In this document: piece after piece, positions 22,293 to 30,241 of the stretch
How positions within the stretch are numbered: the stretch's first letter is position 1
How the letters are laid out: each line of letters begins with the position of its first letter
DNA from: Clostridia bacterium
GTDB lineage: Bacteria > Bacillota > Clostridia > Oscillospirales > Acutalibacteraceae
NCBI GenBank assembly: GCA_017449935.1
Contig: JAFSYP010000072.1
Location: 1 to 33,235 of the forward strand
DNA length: 33,235 bases
Direction of reading: 5' to 3'
The notes under the pieces: generated by a model
Told to the model about the DNA's origin: nothing
Database searches by the model: none
The model's input: only the letters and a program-made list of their open reading frames with translations
Program-made: the position numbers and the translations under genes

Positions 22293-23642
22293 ATGCAGGC
22301 TGTCGCGGCATGGATCGGCAGTTCCTTCGGCGTGTTTTGGGCGCTGTCTTTTTTGGACAATCTTCTTTTGATTATTTTTTGCGTACTGGCTACACTGACT
22401 GTGTTTCATCTGCCGGTACGCTTTCGTTTGTGGAAAGCGCTGCCGGTCGCTGCTGTCTGCGCGGTGATCGCCACGCTGTCCGCGATGCAGGCGCTGCGCG
22501 GGCTCGGCGGCACGCGAGCGCTGTCCACCGTACAGGTCATTTATCCGTTCTTCTGCACGATGCTGTTCTTCCCGCGGCGGGATTTCTGGAAAAGCTGCAT
22601 CGTCGTGTTCGGCAGCAATCTTCTGGACGTGCTGAAATATCTGGTGCTTATCCTGTTTTTTAACTACGACTTTCAGACGAGCGCGCCGGCGCTGGATCTG
22701 CTGGTGGACGTGCTGCTGTACGCCGCGGCGGTGATCGTGATCGCGGGCGTTTTTCTCGCATACGCACGCCGGAAAAACAGCGCGCTGCTGGTGGCGCGCA
22801 TCAACGTGCCGCTGTATCTGCTGATCGTACTGACGCTGATCGTGTTTATGACCACAATCCTGCTGCTGGGCATCAATCATTCCGGCGCGCGCCCGATCGA
22901 GCTGGCGGTCGTGCTCCTGAACATTCCGCTGTTTACGGGCACGGCGATTTACAGCGCGGTCGTGCTGCTGCGCACCAAGGTTTCGGAGGAAAACTACAAG
23001 GCAATGGTCGATATGCAGATCCGCCACTATGCGCAGATGGAGGCGAAAAACGAGGAGCTGCGTATTTTCCGCCACGATTTCCCCAAGCAGATCCGCCCGC
23101 TTGCGGCGTGTCTGCATGAGGGACGCATCGGGGAGGCCGAGGAGATGCTGCGCCACTTTGACCAAAGCATCGAGTACGCCCGTCCGCGTTTTGCCACGGG
23201 CAACACGATGCTCGACACGGTGCTCGAATGCGCGCAGCAGACGGCAGAGCAGGACGGCGTCTCGATCGTCTGGCAGCCGGGCAGCGTATTTCCCGCTCAA
23301 GGTATTGCGCCGGAGGATATTTATACGATCTTCCCCAACGCACTTGACAACGCGGTGGAGGCGTGCCGCAAGACGGGCAGGCCCTGCGAAGTGTCCGTGT
23401 CGTCTCATGTGACGGGCGGCACGGTCTATGTGCGGATCCAGAACCCGTTCGAGGGCAGGGCTGTCATCCGCGGCGACCGCGTGGAAACGACCAAGGCGGA
23501 CAAAAGCCGCCACGGCTTCGGCACGCAGAGCATAAAAAAAGCTGCCGCAAAATACGGCAGCGATAATGTTCGGTTTTCACAGAACGACGGTATATTTGCC
23601 GTCGATATGGAACTGCGGATGCAGCCGGCGTCCGGTCAATGA
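22293..23642 (+). CDS. Agr-type (GHKL) sensor histidine kinase 2
   Basis: The 449-residue membrane kinase has six or seven hydrophobic segments in residues 1-225 with almost no extracellular domain, as in AgrC. The kinase core has phospho-acceptor His261 in RIFRHDFPKQIRPL, an N-box TIFPNALDNAVEAC (about 345-358) and a G-box HGFGTQSIKKA (about 407). Such kinases usually sense a short, often cyclic peptide, but no agrBD pair is visible here. The ATG at 22293 has GGGGTG seven bases upstream. Its stop overlaps by 7 bases the stop of the convergent DUF6273 gene. Confidence 0.92.
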   Translation: MQAVAAWIGSSFGVFWALSFLDNLLLIIFCVLATLTVFHLPVRFRLWKALPVAAVCAVIATLSAMQALRGLGGTRALSTVQVIYPFFCTMLFFPRRDFWKSCIVVFGSNLLDVLKYLVLILFFNYDFQTSAPALDLLVDVLLYAAAVIVIAGVFLAYARRKNSALLVARINVPLYLLIVLTLIVFMTTILLLGINHSGARPIELAVVLLNIPLFTGTAIYSAVVLLRTKVSEENYKAMVDMQIRHYAQMEAKNEELRIFRHDFPKQIRPLAACLHEGRIGEAEEMLRHFDQSIEYARPRFATGNTMLDTVLECAQQTAEQDGVSIVWQPGSVFPAQGIAPEDIYTIFPNALDNAVEACRKTGRPCEVSVSSHVTGGTVYVRIQNPFEGRAVIRGDRVETTKADKSRHGFGTQSIKKAAAKYGSDNVRFSQNDGIFAVDMELRMQPASGQ

Positions 23643-24526
23643 TGGTGGCCGAAGAGCCACTTCAGCAGGCAGCAGATGATGCCCGCGCCCTTGCCCTTGG
23701 CTTGACAATCGAGCACGAGAAGCGGACGGACGCCGATGATCTCTCCGGAACGCGGCGACATACTCTTCGCGGACTCCGAAACGGCTTTCGTTTTGCTCTT
23801 TGTGTTCGCGCCCTTCGCGGCGTCTCCTCTGCTCGTACAGTGCGGACAGCCGTCCCATTCCGCGCACACACAGACGTCCGATGGTGAAACCGTGAAATCA
23901 TAATTGGGATCGGTCAACTGGAGATAGTTCGTGCCGACAGCGCCGTACAGCGCGGCATAATCGCCGACGTCGGCGGCTGCGCTTCCCGTAATGCCGAAGT
24001 TCGGAACGCCGATGCTGTGACTGGCGGCCTGTTCCTGCGAATCGAACGCGGTCTGGAAGAATGTTCCGTTGAGCCACGTGACGATGGCTTTTGCGTCATT
24101 CTCTGCGGTCGTCAGAACGGACGTGCATACCAAACCCTCAAGGCCTCTGTACTCGATGACTTCCCACGTCAGCGGCTCCCAGCGGAACCATTGGTAGTTT
24201 CTGCCGCTGCGCACCACACGGTAGGTCGGCGTCGAACGCGAAATTGAGCTGTCCGCATCAAAATACACGTCGGCATACTGAATGCTCGTACCGTCCGGCA
24301 AGACATCGGTTTTCCAAGCGGGCGGATTGTTCTGCAGTTCAAAATAAAGCAGCATACCGGTCACGAAGCTTGTGACGCGCGTCTGCGGCCAGGCGCCGAA
24401 CTCAATGATCGAGCCGACTTCCGGCGCCGGGGATTTCGCCGGCGCGCTTTTGCCCTCCGCGACGCAGGGCAGCATCACGGCGAACGCCAGCACGCATGCC
24501 AGGATGACGGATAAGACTTTCTTCAT
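23636..24526 (-). CDS. Secreted DUF6273-type protein
   Basis: The 296-residue protein has a signal peptide (MKKVLSVILACVLAFAVMLP, cleaved near CVAEG). A DUF6273-like domain (about 85-280) contains FRWEPLTWEVIEYRGLEG, TWLNGTFFQTAFDSQEQAAS and a final IGVRPLLVLD. This domain is common on surface proteins of gut Clostridia and of unknown function. A Cys cluster (CVCAEWDGCPHC, about 220-231) may bind metal or form disulfides. The tail ICCLLKWLFGHHH is hydrophobic and ends in three His. GGAGGA lies eight bases before the start, and a good promoter lies 65 bases upstream. It is transcribed against kinase 2 and is not under an operator of the A-D type. Confidence 0.87.
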   Translation of the reverse strand: MKKVLSVILACVLAFAVMLPCVAEGKSAPAKSPAPEVGSIIEFGAWPQTRVTSFVTGMLLYFELQNNPPAWKTDVLPDGTSIQYADVYFDADSSISRSTPTYRVVRSGRNYQWFRWEPLTWEVIEYRGLEGLVCTSVLTTAENDAKAIVTWLNGTFFQTAFDSQEQAASHSIGVPNFGITGSAAADVGDYAALYGAVGTNYLQLTDPNYDFTVSPSDVCVCAEWDGCPHCTSRGDAAKGANTKSKTKAVSESAKSMSPRSGEIIGVRPLLVLDCQAKGKGAGIICCLLKWLFGHHH

Positions 24527-24590
24527 GATAATTCCTCCTTTTCTTGTGGGGGGATTTGTTTTTTTATGCACAGGCACGGCTTCCTTTTCC

Positions 24591-24619
24591 AAAATAGCAT
24601 AGCGATTTCCGTTTGTCAA
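24591..24619 (-). promoter_or_regulatory. Promoter of the DUF6273 gene
   Basis: On the minus strand TTGACA (24619-24614), a 17-base spacer and TATTTT (24596-24591) form a normal sigma-A promoter. It has a perfect -35 and no 21-bp repeats. Confidence 0.75.
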
Positions 24620-24694
24620 GACCCATTTTGAAAAATATTTACAAAAAACTTCCACCGACAGCACGCCTTTTATACAATTATACCACACCCGGAA

Positions 24695-24719
24695 CGTCGA
24701 CTTCGCGTCGGCGTTTTTT
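24695..24719 (+). terminator. Probable terminator between the DUF6273 gene and the 24.8-33 kb operon
   Basis: CGTCGAC (24695-24701) pairs with GTCGGCG (24707-24713, one G-U pair), followed by six T. On the plus strand it would stop read-through from the kinase 2 operon just before operator D. Confidence 0.5.
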
Positions 24720-24734
24720 ATTGAAATACGGCGT

Positions 24735-24799
24735 TTTACTCCGGAAACCGGTCGGTTCACTCCCGCCGGATTGCGGCCGCAGGCAAAAAGGTGTACAAC
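24735..24799 (+). promoter_or_regulatory. LytTR-type tandem operator and promoter D (24.8-33 kb operon)
   Basis: TTTACTCCG (24735-24743), a 12-bp spacer and TTCACTCCC (24756-24764) are 21 bp apart. They are followed after 29 bp by TACAAC (24794-24799) as a weak -10. The geometry is identical to operators A-C. The predicted start of transcription lies about 30 bases before the start codon at 24837. Confidence 0.55.
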
Positions 24800-24836
24800 G
24801 GAAATGAACCAAAAAATGAAGAAGGGGGAAACGACG

Positions 24837-27800
24837 ATGACAAACAGAAAGCAAATCATCAAACGCCTGTTCGGGTTGCTCATGGCCTGCGTGTTTCTGT
24901 TTTCGGGCGTGTTCGGGATGGACGGCGTGTGGTTGACGACGTTCCTGCGCGCATCGGCGACGGACGACCTTACGTTCACTGTGCCGGAGACGATTTATCT
25001 CCAGCCGTGCGTCGGCGGCAGTACGCATATGCAGTATTATCTGAACGTCAATCCTGACGGCTCGGTGCCGCAGGGGTACAGCACACAGGGCAGCGTATAC
25101 TTCTCGAAGCCGTCCGCAACGCAGGTGCAGATCGTATGCGGCAATCCGGGCGTTACACTGTCGACCGGAACGGGGACGAACACGGTCAGCGCGACGATCG
25201 GCGGACAACTGCAGTCGTCTGTGCCTTCCGGCACGACGCAGCTGCTGACGTGGACGGCGACGTACACGGAGAACGGACGGCAAAAGCAGGTGCAGACGTA
25301 TTCCGTCTTATATGCGCCTGCGGAGGATCCGGCCGGCGCCATTGCCGCGGCCAACGCATACAAAAGCGGCGCGAACGTGTATGCGTCGTGCTCCACGATG
25401 ATCTACGGCGCGCAGACCATCAGCGCCGGCCCGACAACGCTCAATCTGAGCGGCGATGTGTGCGGCAGCGTGACGATCGACGGCAGGGGGAAATACGTGT
25501 ATCCGCTGCCGTGTCACACCTGTACGCCGCAGATGTATGCGGGCGCACAGCCGCCGATGACGTCAAATCTGCTCAGATCGGTGGACAACAATACGGCGAG
25601 CGGTACGGCGTACGGGTTCGTGACGACCGACCATACGCGCGATATGTTCGTTGCGGGCGGTATCGGAAAGATCGGCTACGACGTCTCCCGCGTGAACAAG
25701 ATCGGGCATATCCCGAATTTCTACATTCATTCCTTTTTGAACGGCGCGGACTGCGACGAGGGCTTTTCCAGAGCGGACGACTTTTCGGAAAAGGCGTACT
25801 ACTTTATTTCTGGCAGTTCTGCGGCCGATACGAGCGCGACGTACGCACAGACGCAGTACTGGTCGGGGAATTACAGGACGCAGAGCGTCGTCTCTGTATC
25901 GTCCCCGAACGTGAGCGGTATTGCGCTGAACGGCGGCTACAAAACGCTGTACAGCGCCATAACGCGCAGTTGGAAAGTGACGTCGACCTTGTCCGGCTCC
26001 GAACGTGCGCAGGCGACCGCCGCCGCGGCGTGTGAGTTTTACGGCATCAACAAGAGCGGTGTGCGTGCGCTGTATCTGCACGAGCTGTCGCAGGCGCGGC
26101 AGTGCGGCGCGGATACGCAGGCGTGGACGACATATCAGAATCAGATGCGTTCCGCTGCAGCGTATCTCGGCACGCCCATGAATACCGAGTCGTTTAATAT
26201 GTCCGCTTTGACGAGCGCGGCGCAGGCCGTGGCGAACAGCAGTTATGTTTATCTGACGCTGGCGCCGAACGGCGGCACATGGCAGAGCGGCAGCACTTCC
26301 GCGCAGGTCGCCAGACAGACCGCGGGCAGCACATACGCTCTGCCGACCAATCTGACCAGGAGCGGCTATACGCTCGCGGGCTGGCAGAAAGCGGACGGCA
26401 GCACAGTCAGCGGTACATATACGTTCGGCACGGCGGATGAAACGCTGACGGCGCAGTGGACGGTGAACACATTTACGCTCACGCTTGATCCGAACGGCGG
26501 CGCGTTTGCGGACGGCAGCACGGCCAATCGAATCGTAACGAAGCCCTACGGCAGCGCCTATACGCTCCCGACGGATCTTCAAAAGGCCGGCTTTTCCTTT
26601 GCGGGCTGGCAGACGGCTGCCGGCGGTACGGTCGGCGCCTGCTATACCTTCGACGCCGGAAATGAAACGCTGACGGCGAAGTGGGGTGCGGCGGACTATA
26701 CCGTGACCGTTCACAAGGACGAGGGACTGTGGCTGCCCTATTCCGGAACGCCGCTGGCCGATTTTGCCAAAGAAACAAAAACATATTACGGGACGGCAGG
26801 CGGCGTCGTTACGCTGCCGACCTACGGATGCAGCGGCGGCGGATTGAACGCCTATGTGCGATTGAACGGTTCCGGGACGTCGACGGTCGTCGGTTCCTAT
26901 ACGTTCGGCACACAGAACGAAACGCTCTATTCTCAATGGGGCAGCCGCAACGCGCTGATGCTGAGCGCTGGCGGCGGAAGGTTCGCCGACAGTGCGTACA
27001 CCCACTCCGCGTCACAGCGCATTCTTCTCTATGACGACGATTATTACGGCATGGTCACGACGTACAACGGCACGGCCTGCACGATGTTCCGGATGCCCGA
27101 CGCGTCCAACCTGAGCCGCGACGGTTACAGCTTCAGCGGTTGGACGCTCCAGAACGGCAGCACGGGCGCCTTGCTGTCGAACGGCATGTACTACGTCTTC
27201 GATCCGAACACGGTCGGCGTTTCCGAAGCGATCGCACAGTGGACGCGCAACCGCTTCACGCTGATCCTGTCGGGCTTCGCCGGCGTCACATCCGGCTCCG
27301 ACTGGGAGCAGTACGCCGTGCAGACGAACCGCATCGAGATCACACAGGACGCCGGTTCGGTCATCACACTCCCGACCGCCGCGGACGTTTATAATCCCGG
27401 CAACACGTTCCTGGGCTGGTTCTATCTGAATGAAAGCGACAGCGCCGGCGGCAGAACGACATTCACCCTGACGCAGGACACCTGCCTGTATGCGCGCTGG
27501 ACGCGGAACACCTACACGCTCACGCTCGATTTGAACGGCGGATACACCGAGGTGAGCAGACCGGGCTACACATACCCGAACCTTTACAGAGACCGGACCG
27601 TTATAACCGAATCGCAGCAATACGGATACACAGTCCATCTCAGCAGTCTGCACGGCGAGATCTATCCGAAGGAAGGCTACGCCTTTGTCGGATGGCAGCC
27701 GAGCAGCGGCAGCTGGGTCGGTTCCGTTCAGATGGAGGAGAACACCTACGGCGCGCCCAGCCGCGGCTGGTACACGTTCGGCATCGGCGACGAAACGCTG

Positions 27801-29393
27801 GTCGCCCAGTATGAAACGGTCGACTATACGCTCACGTTCGACACGGGCGGCGGCGAGATGCTGGACAGCATGGTCTATACCGTCGAGTCGACCGATACCC
27901 TGCCCGCGGCCGTGAAGACCGGATATACGTTCGACGGATGGAAATGGATACCGGCGAGCGGAACGTACGTTGATCCGAATTACGCCTGCTGGCAGCCGAC
28001 GTCGATCTATCCCGCGCACACCGTTCTGACAGGGCAATACGGCTCCGTTACGCTGACGGCGCAGTGGACGATCGACGTGCATACGGTCACGTTCGATCCT
28101 GCGGGCGGCACGTGGCCGGACGACAACACCACGGCCGCGTACACGTCGACCGGCAGCATCGGCGACGCGCTGATCCTGCCCGACGAACCGGAGAAAGAGG
28201 GCTATTCCTTCGTGGGCTGGCAGCTCTCCGACGGCAGCACAGGCACATTTGACAGCAGCACGAATCAGTATGTGTACGGCACGACCGACGACACGCTGAC
28301 GGCACAGTGGACTGCGAACACATACACGGTCGCATACGACGGCAACGGCGCGACAGGCGGCGTCACGGCGGATTCGACACACACCTACGACACAGCGCAG
28401 ACGCTGACCGCCAACGGCTTCGAGCGCGCGTTCGCCGTGACGTATAACTACAACTACGAGAACGCGATCAACACCACCGATGCGGCAACGGCATCGTTCA
28501 ACGGCTGGAACGACGCGGCGGACGGCTCCGGTACAGGCTACGCGGACGAAGAGAGCGTCCTCAACCTGACGAGCACGGACGGCGAAACGGTCACGCTGTA
28601 CGCGCAGTGGACGGACGGCAGCGTAACGCTTCCGAAACCGTCGCGGCCGGGCTATACGTTCGACGGTTGGTTCACGGATACGGACTTTGCGACTTTGGTC
28701 GGCATGGGCTACGCGTCCTACACGCCCGGCGGGGAGATCACGCTGTATGCCAAGTGGCATGAAAACGGGATGCTGCGGCTGAAGTACGATACTTCGCCCG
28801 GCGGCCGTCCGCTCACACCCGGCGCGACCGTGACGGTCACGGCGGAGATGTGCAGCAATCCCGGCCTGATTTCGCTGATGCTGGATCTGCATTATGATAC
28901 GACGGCGCTGGAGCTGATACAGGTCAACGATCTCCAGCTCTTCGGTACGAACTGCACGTTCTTCCCGCATCCTAATCTGAACGCCGAGCCGTACCGCTGC
29001 ATCTGGTCGGACGATACGGCGCCGCAGAACCACACGGAGATCGGCGACATGGTCGAGTATACCTTCCGCGTGCGCACCACGGCGCAGATCGGACCGAGCA
29101 CAGTCTGGCTGTCCTACGACCCGGACAACACGTTAGATTATCAAATGAATCCGGTCGAGCTGACCACGCAGAGCGTCGATCTGCCGATCTGCGCGATGCG
29201 CGGAGACGTCAATGCGGACCTTGTGATCAGTCTTCATGATCTGCTGACGTTGACCTGGTACTTCCAGGATCCCGCATCGGTCACGATCGCTGCGATCAAC
29301 GCAGACATTGACACAGACGGCGACGTCGATGCGGACGACCAGACGATGCTTTCACATTACTTTGTCGGCGGCTATGGAGTAATACTGCCGTAG
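24837..29393 (+). CDS. Secreted cohesin-dockerin protein 3 with about ten InlB-type repeats
   Basis: The 1518-residue protein has an N-terminal signal segment (MTNRKQIIKRLFGLLMACVF, cleaved after ASA near 40). A novel extracellular domain (about 41-465) contains THMQYYLNVNPDGS and a Ser/Thr/Tyr-rich core. About ten Listeria/Bacteroides (InlB B-type) repeats follow (about 469-1305), each of the pattern TLTLDxNGG, GYTxxGW, LTAQW. Then come one cohesin (about 1310-1452) and a dockerin (1453-1518). The first dockerin loop is abnormal (DVNADLVIS, Gly replaced), the second is normal (DIDTDGDVD), and the tail is GGYGVILP. The repeats make a long stalk. GGGGG precedes the ATG at 24837. Earlier in-frame ATGs at 24804 and 24816 lack a good signal. 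It is the first gene of a four-gene operon. Confidence 0.92.
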   Translation: MTNRKQIIKRLFGLLMACVFLFSGVFGMDGVWLTTFLRASATDDLTFTVPETIYLQPCVGGSTHMQYYLNVNPDGSVPQGYSTQGSVYFSKPSATQVQIVCGNPGVTLSTGTGTNTVSATIGGQLQSSVPSGTTQLLTWTATYTENGRQKQVQTYSVLYAPAEDPAGAIAAANAYKSGANVYASCSTMIYGAQTISAGPTTLNLSGDVCGSVTIDGRGKYVYPLPCHTCTPQMYAGAQPPMTSNLLRSVDNNTASGTAYGFVTTDHTRDMFVAGGIGKIGYDVSRVNKIGHIPNFYIHSFLNGADCDEGFSRADDFSEKAYYFISGSSAADTSATYAQTQYWSGNYRTQSVVSVSSPNVSGIALNGGYKTLYSAITRSWKVTSTLSGSERAQATAAAACEFYGINKSGVRALYLHELSQARQCGADTQAWTTYQNQMRSAAAYLGTPMNTESFNMSALTSAAQAVANSSYVYLTLAPNGGTWQSGSTSAQVARQTAGSTYALPTNLTRSGYTLAGWQKADGSTVSGTYTFGTADETLTAQWTVNTFTLTLDPNGGAFADGSTANRIVTKPYGSAYTLPTDLQKAGFSFAGWQTAAGGTVGACYTFDAGNETLTAKWGAADYTVTVHKDEGLWLPYSGTPLADFAKETKTYYGTAGGVVTLPTYGCSGGGLNAYVRLNGSGTSTVVGSYTFGTQNETLYSQWGSRNALMLSAGGGRFADSAYTHSASQRILLYDDDYYGMVTTYNGTACTMFRMPDASNLSRDGYSFSGWTLQNGSTGALLSNGMYYVFDPNTVGVSEAIAQWTRNRFTLILSGFAGVTSGSDWEQYAVQTNRIEITQDAGSVITLPTAADVYNPGNTFLGWFYLNESDSAGGRTTFTLTQDTCLYARWTRNTYTLTLDLNGGYTEVSRPGYTYPNLYRDRTVITESQQYGYTVHLSSLHGEIYPKEGYAFVGWQPSSGSWVGSVQMEENTYGAPSRGWYTFGIGDETLVAQYETVDYTLTFDTGGGEMLDSMVYTVESTDTLPAAVKTGYTFDGWKWIPASGTYVDPNYACWQPTSIYPAHTVLTGQYGSVTLTAQWTIDVHTVTFDPAGGTWPDDNTTAAYTSTGSIGDALILPDEPEKEGYSFVGWQLSDGSTGTFDSSTNQYVYGTTDDTLTAQWTANTYTVAYDGNGATGGVTADSTHTYDTAQTLTANGFERAFAVTYNYNYENAINTTDAATASFNGWNDAADGSGTGYADEESVLNLTSTDGETVTLYAQWTDGSVTLPKPSRPGYTFDGWFTDTDFATLVGMGYASYTPGGEITLYAKWHENGMLRLKYDTSPGGRPLTPGATVTVTAEMCSNPGLISLMLDLHYDTTALELIQVNDLQLFGTNCTFFPHPNLNAEPYRCIWSDDTAPQNHTEIGDMVEYTFRVRTTAQIGPSTVWLSYDPDNTLDYQMNPVELTTQSVDLPICAMRGDVNADLVISLHDLLTLTWYFQDPASVTIAAINADIDTDGDVDADDQTMLSHYFVGGYGVILP

Positions 29394-29441
29394 AGATAGC
29401 GACCATTCCAAATCAAACATTTTTTAAAGGAGGAAATGAAA

Positions 29442-30137
29442 ATGAAAACCATGAAAAAAGCTATGACGATCCTGTTCGCCGCAATCCTTACCTTTGCCCT
29501 GCTGATCCCCGCGCACGCCCTGGACGGCACGCTTGCCGTCACGAGTATTGCTTCCGCACGCGCCGGCGATACGGTCACGGTGACCGTGTCACTGCAGAAC
29601 AACCCCGGCCTGTACACCGCGTTGGTGGGCGTTACTTACGATACGGCGGCGCTCGATCTGGTGTCCGTCGCGGACTGCGGTCTGTTCGGCGCCTCCGCCG
29701 ACACTATGACGGCGGGCGGCAACCTGGATATGATCCCGTACCGTGTCCTTTGGATGGACAACGTCGGCTCGCTGGTTTCTGCGAGCGGCGACCTGCTGAC
29801 CATCACATTCAAGGTGGCGGACGACGCGCAGCCCGGCACGTACAGCTTTGCCGTGACCTGCGATGCGAACAACACGCTGGACGCAAACATCGATACGTAT
29901 GACCTCGGCACGGCAAACGGCAGCGTCACGGTCGTGCGTATGCCTGGCGACGCGGACGGCAACGGCCAGATCACGCTGCGCGACGCCATTCTGATCTCGC
30001 GCTGGCTTGCCGGCGGCTTTAACATCACGCTCGATCTTTCCAGCGCGGATGTGAACGGCGACGGCATCGTCAATCTGATGGACGTCGTGCTGATCAAGCG
30101 CTATCTGGTCGGCGGCTGGGGCGTCACGCTGCAGTAA
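29442..30137 (+). CDS. Minimal secreted cohesin-dockerin protein 4
   Basis: This 231-residue protein is little more than a linker. It has a signal peptide (MKTMKKAMTILFAAILTFAL, cleaved near AHA), one cohesin (about 26-165, with DTVTVTVSLQNNPGLYTALV) and a dockerin (about 168-231). The two intact calcium loops are DADGNGQIT and DVNGDGIVN, and the tail is GGWGVTLQ. With one binding module of each kind and nothing else, it is an ideal chain-extending adaptor if its dockerin binds the same cohesin class. The ATG at 29442 is eight bases after GGAGG; the ATG at 29436 is too close. It lies 48 bases after the previous gene in the operon. Confidence 0.95.
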   Translation: MKTMKKAMTILFAAILTFALLIPAHALDGTLAVTSIASARAGDTVTVTVSLQNNPGLYTALVGVTYDTAALDLVSVADCGLFGASADTMTAGGNLDMIPYRVLWMDNVGSLVSASGDLLTITFKVADDAQPGTYSFAVTCDANNTLDANIDTYDLGTANGSVTVVRMPGDADGNGQITLRDAILISRWLAGGFNITLDLSSADVNGDGIVNLMDVVLIKRYLVGGWGVTLQ

Positions 30138-30170
30138 CAAGGATCCTTCCTCTCCCCTTACCCCTTTTTC

Positions 30171-30216
30171 ATACGGCAGCGCCGCCGCTGAGCGATCGGC
30201 GGCGGATATGCCGTAT
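30171..30216. other. Large GC-rich hairpin between operon genes
   Basis: ATACGGCA pairs with TGCCGTAT (8 bp), then a 3x3 internal loop, then CCGCCGC with GCGGCGG. No T-run follows. It sits between proteins 4 and 5, just before the latter's AAAGGAG, so an mRNA stabiliser or processing structure is more likely than a terminator. Confidence 0.4.
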
Positions 30217-30241
30217 CCGACTCAGAAAGGAGTACAGCAAT

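Noticed and set aside
23535-23560. Perfect hairpin GCTGCCG/CGGCAGC inside the kinase 2 gene
   Set aside because: No T-run follows and it is inside the conserved kinase core, so it is not a terminator.
27012-29033. 673-codon minus-strand open frame opposite the InlB-repeat region
   Set aside because: Repeats of the plus-strand gene impose a long open frame on the other strand; no family features.
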